Source: Conidiobolus incongruus B7586
Lineage: Eukaryota; Entomophthoromycota; Entomophthoromycetes; Entomophthorales; Conidiobolaceae
NCBI GenBank assembly: GCA_000697335.1
Contig: JNEM01013469.1
Coordinates: forward strand, 1 to 22,236
Direction: 5' to 3'
Length of the DNA: 22,236 bases
Of this stretch, positions 20,476-22,236 are shown one piece after another. Within the stretch, counting starts at the first letter, position 1. Each line of letters begins with the position of its first letter. Below the pieces are notes generated by a model. It was not told the origin of the DNA, made no database searches, and saw only the letters and a program-made list of their open reading frames with translations. The translations under genes and the position numbers were made by a program.

Positions 20476-20902
20476 ATGTCTCAAGAAAGTTACAAATGCG
20501 TTTTCAAAAGTGAACACAACAAAGATATATTTGTTTATATTGAAGATATTGAGACACTGAAAAAGTGGAAATCAGGTAAGTTTATATTTACTGTGAGAAC
20601 ATTATTTGAGTTTGATATTCATATCTTTTAATCTAGATTCCAGCATTCCTCTCGCCCAAGTGGTACAATCTTTTGATATCTTTGATACTGACACTGGTAG
20701 TCACACTGGAAAGGCTTCTAAAGCATCAAATTCCACTATCAGGTAATTTATTCTTTATCAATATCCTGAAAATTGGATCTAATATATTATTTTTAGTAAT
20801 GCTTTAGGCACCGATGATACCGACGAAGCTATTAAAAAGATCCTTCGAGAGGGAGAATTAATCAAGACATCAGCCTTTAACGAGAGAGTTAAGGATATAT
20901 AA
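20476..20902 (+). CDS. Rtc3-like SBDS N-terminal domain protein, copy 2
   Basis: Exons 20476-20575, 20637-20742 and 20797-20902, with introns of 61 and 54 bp at the same positions and phases as in copy 1, give 103 residues from MSQESYKCVF. The domain and likely role are those of copy 1. The two proteins differ at 15 of the first 100 residues, mostly conservatively (Val/Ile, Asp/Glu, Ser/Thr), and in their short C-termini (RVKDI here, RVGVHYQ in copy 1). The first 45 nt of exon 3 are identical between copies, synonymous sites included, while exons 1 and 2 carry many silent differences. A tandem duplication with both copies kept under selection is the simplest reading. An AATAAA lies at 20964. 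Confidence 0.9.
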
Positions 20903-20963
20903 TTGAGTTCCGACCAATACTTCTCCTGTAGCACTATCACTGCTCCTATTCCCATTGATTGTT

Positions 20964-20969
20964 AATAAA
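20964..20969 (+). terminator. Likely poly(A) signal AATAAA, second Rtc3-like gene
   Basis: AATAAA lies 62 nt past the stop codon, after a G+C-richer 3' UTR segment (about 20903-20955). Confidence 0.5.
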
Positions 20970-21432
20970 TCACTCATGTTTGATTTGTCTTTAATTCGAT
21001 TCTAGTTCCCCTTTTCTTACTTTAGTTTTTAGCCTTTTTAATCCATTTTGCTCATTTTTGATCTAGTTATGTTTTTATTAATATTCAATATGTTTGATTG
21101 CTTAGTTTTATTAACTGTGGTAAGTATTTTATATCTGCCATTTTTAATCAATTTATTTAATAATTTTAACAATAGTATTCAATCTATACTTTACTATTGC
21201 TATCATCAGACTTCCTTTAGATTTAGACATAATGCTCATTTCGTCGTTTATTTTAATCAATTTAGCAAAATCAATACATTGAAGTTATTATCTATTAATA
21301 TATTAAATACATGTTTTTAACATTTAATTTTTATTTTATCTCTATACGATTAAATTGGTAATATGAAGTTATTCTTCCATTCAAAGTCCATTTGACCATA
21401 TATTATTGAATCATCGATATATCATATATACA
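20970..21432. other. AT-rich intergenic DNA downstream of the Rtc3-like pair
   Basis: A 90-residue open frame at 21048-21320 is Leu/Phe/Asn/Ile-rich low-complexity sequence in T-rich DNA and I do not accept it. Nothing else is supported. Confidence 0.45.
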
Positions 21433-21562
21433 ATGCAAAAAATCTATTACAAAATAACGAACTTAGAAAATGCTCTTCAGGTATTTGCCCTTTCTTACTT
21501 ATCTAACCTAATTAAATGATTCCACCTAGCTTGTCTTAGTGAAACAAGAATTAATTATTTGA
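21433..21562 (+). CDS. Possible two-exon micropeptide or gene fragment (doubtful)
   Basis: The frame from ATG 21433 encodes 16 residues to CTTCAG at 21480. A stretch with a GTATTT donor, a CTAACC branch-like motif and a pyrimidine-rich CCACCTAG acceptor follows (21481-21529, 49 bp), matching this window's introns in length and style. It rejoins in phase 0 to ten more codons, ending TGA at 21560-21562. The joined product is 26 residues (MQKIYYKITNLENALQ then LVLVKQELII). It matches no family that I know. It may be a micropeptide, the remnant of a gene, or chance; the good splice signals are the only reason to list it. Confidence 0.18.
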
Positions 21563-22189
21563 AAATTTAGTTATAATCATTTTTGAACAAAAAATCACAA
21601 AAATTAATATTTCAAAAATATTAAATATTCTTTATTATTTGATTATTAAAAGGTATCTTTTTTATAGTATAGATAAACTATATTCTAGTATTTTAAGCAA
21701 AATGGAAAAAATTGATTTGATCTTGTTTAAGAAATATTGTAGTTGTAAAATTTCATGATCATTGATAAATAATTTACTAAGTAAATTCGTCATTTTCAAC
21801 AACCAATATAATTCAATATAATTTATCAGTCTTATTATCAATTTTAATAAAGCAGTGCTGATTTACATTATTGAGTTGAATATAATAAAATATTGGGTTA
21901 AAAATTTATTTGGTTAAGAATTACTTGAATTATACTTGGATCAAGAATGCCAAATAGAACAATCAATAAAACTATGGTAAATTATAAATCCTGCTTTGCC
22001 AGAATAAGGATGAACGGTTCATTATATTCCTCTTTGAGCAACAAACAATATTAAAAGATAATATCTTTGAAGAGGTCACTATAATTTATACAATCAAAAT
22101 TGTTTATTTTAATAGTTCGAATTCTTCAATCCCCAATTGAGTTTCAGGATTTAATTCATATTTATAGTGCATTTTGTAATTATAAGGAT

Positions 22190-22192
<3 letters not shown>
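21563..22192. other. AT-rich DNA, no gene seen
   Basis: No open frame, RNA or promoter is supported here. A slightly G+C-richer patch at about 21940-22080 shows no coding frame. Confidence 0.45.

Positions 22193-22232
<40 letters not shown>
22193..22232. repeat. (AT)20 microsatellite
   Basis: Forty bases of uninterrupted AT dinucleotide repeat end four bases before the window edge. Confidence 0.95.

Positions 22233-22236
<4 letters not shown>

Noticed and set aside
21048-21320. 90-residue plus-strand open frame rich in Leu, Phe and Asn
   Set aside because: Hydrophobic low complexity arises readily from T-rich DNA; no family pattern.
1-22236. Transposons, LTR or virus-like elements, CRISPR arrays and gene clusters
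   Set aside because: No reverse transcriptase, integrase, transposase, capsid or terminal-repeat pair and no regular spaced repeats were seen on either strand; the genes present are ordinary host families.

Overview
The window looks like nuclear DNA from a very AT-rich fungus. The evidence is short GT-AG introns (49-62 bp), fungal-type gene families (a cytosolic neutral trehalase with N-terminal PKA-type sites, a fungal-style auxin-efflux-carrier-family transporter, an Rtc3/SBDS-N family pair), a mitochondrial NFU1 with a presequence, and a nuclear tRNA-Gly. Coding exons are far richer in G+C than the intergenic DNA, which is mostly A and T. Family content fits a fungus; an early-diverging lineage is only a guess from base composition.

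Layout. 1-1606 is AT-rich DNA with nothing recognisable. 1607-2848 (minus) is an intact three-exon transporter gene of the auxin efflux carrier (Mem_trans) family. 4865-5895 (minus) is a decayed duplicate of it, and between the two lies a tRNA-like relic with a sharp A box. 6812-7279 (minus) is a small orphan membrane protein. 7280-10735 is a long AT-rich desert with one strong inverted repeat. 10736-13506 (minus) is the neutral trehalase gene, rebuilt here as three exons. It faces away from NFU1 (15539-16380, plus, two exons), the mitochondrial Fe-S carrier. 17022-17092 (minus) is tRNA-Gly(GCC), followed by a G+C-richer block of unknown meaning (to about 17520) and a compact structured, possibly RNA-coding, block near 18052-18170. 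18855-19284 and 20476-20902 (plus) are tandem three-exon paralogs of the Rtc3-like SBDS N-terminal domain family; each has a TGACGTCA site exactly 48 bp before a TATAAATA box. The rest to 22236 is AT-rich and ends in an (AT)20 tract.

The genes do not form an operon or a single pathway. The trehalase (with PKA-type sites) and the Rtc3-like pair (with CRE-type sites) are plausibly both stress or cAMP-PKA responsive, but that link is inference. No retroelement, DNA transposon, CRISPR array or multi-gene defence or biosynthetic system was seen. The most interesting items are the shared promoter architecture and uneven divergence of the tandem Rtc3-like genes, the structured block at 18052-18170, the long acidic tail on the trehalase, and the live/dead transporter pair.
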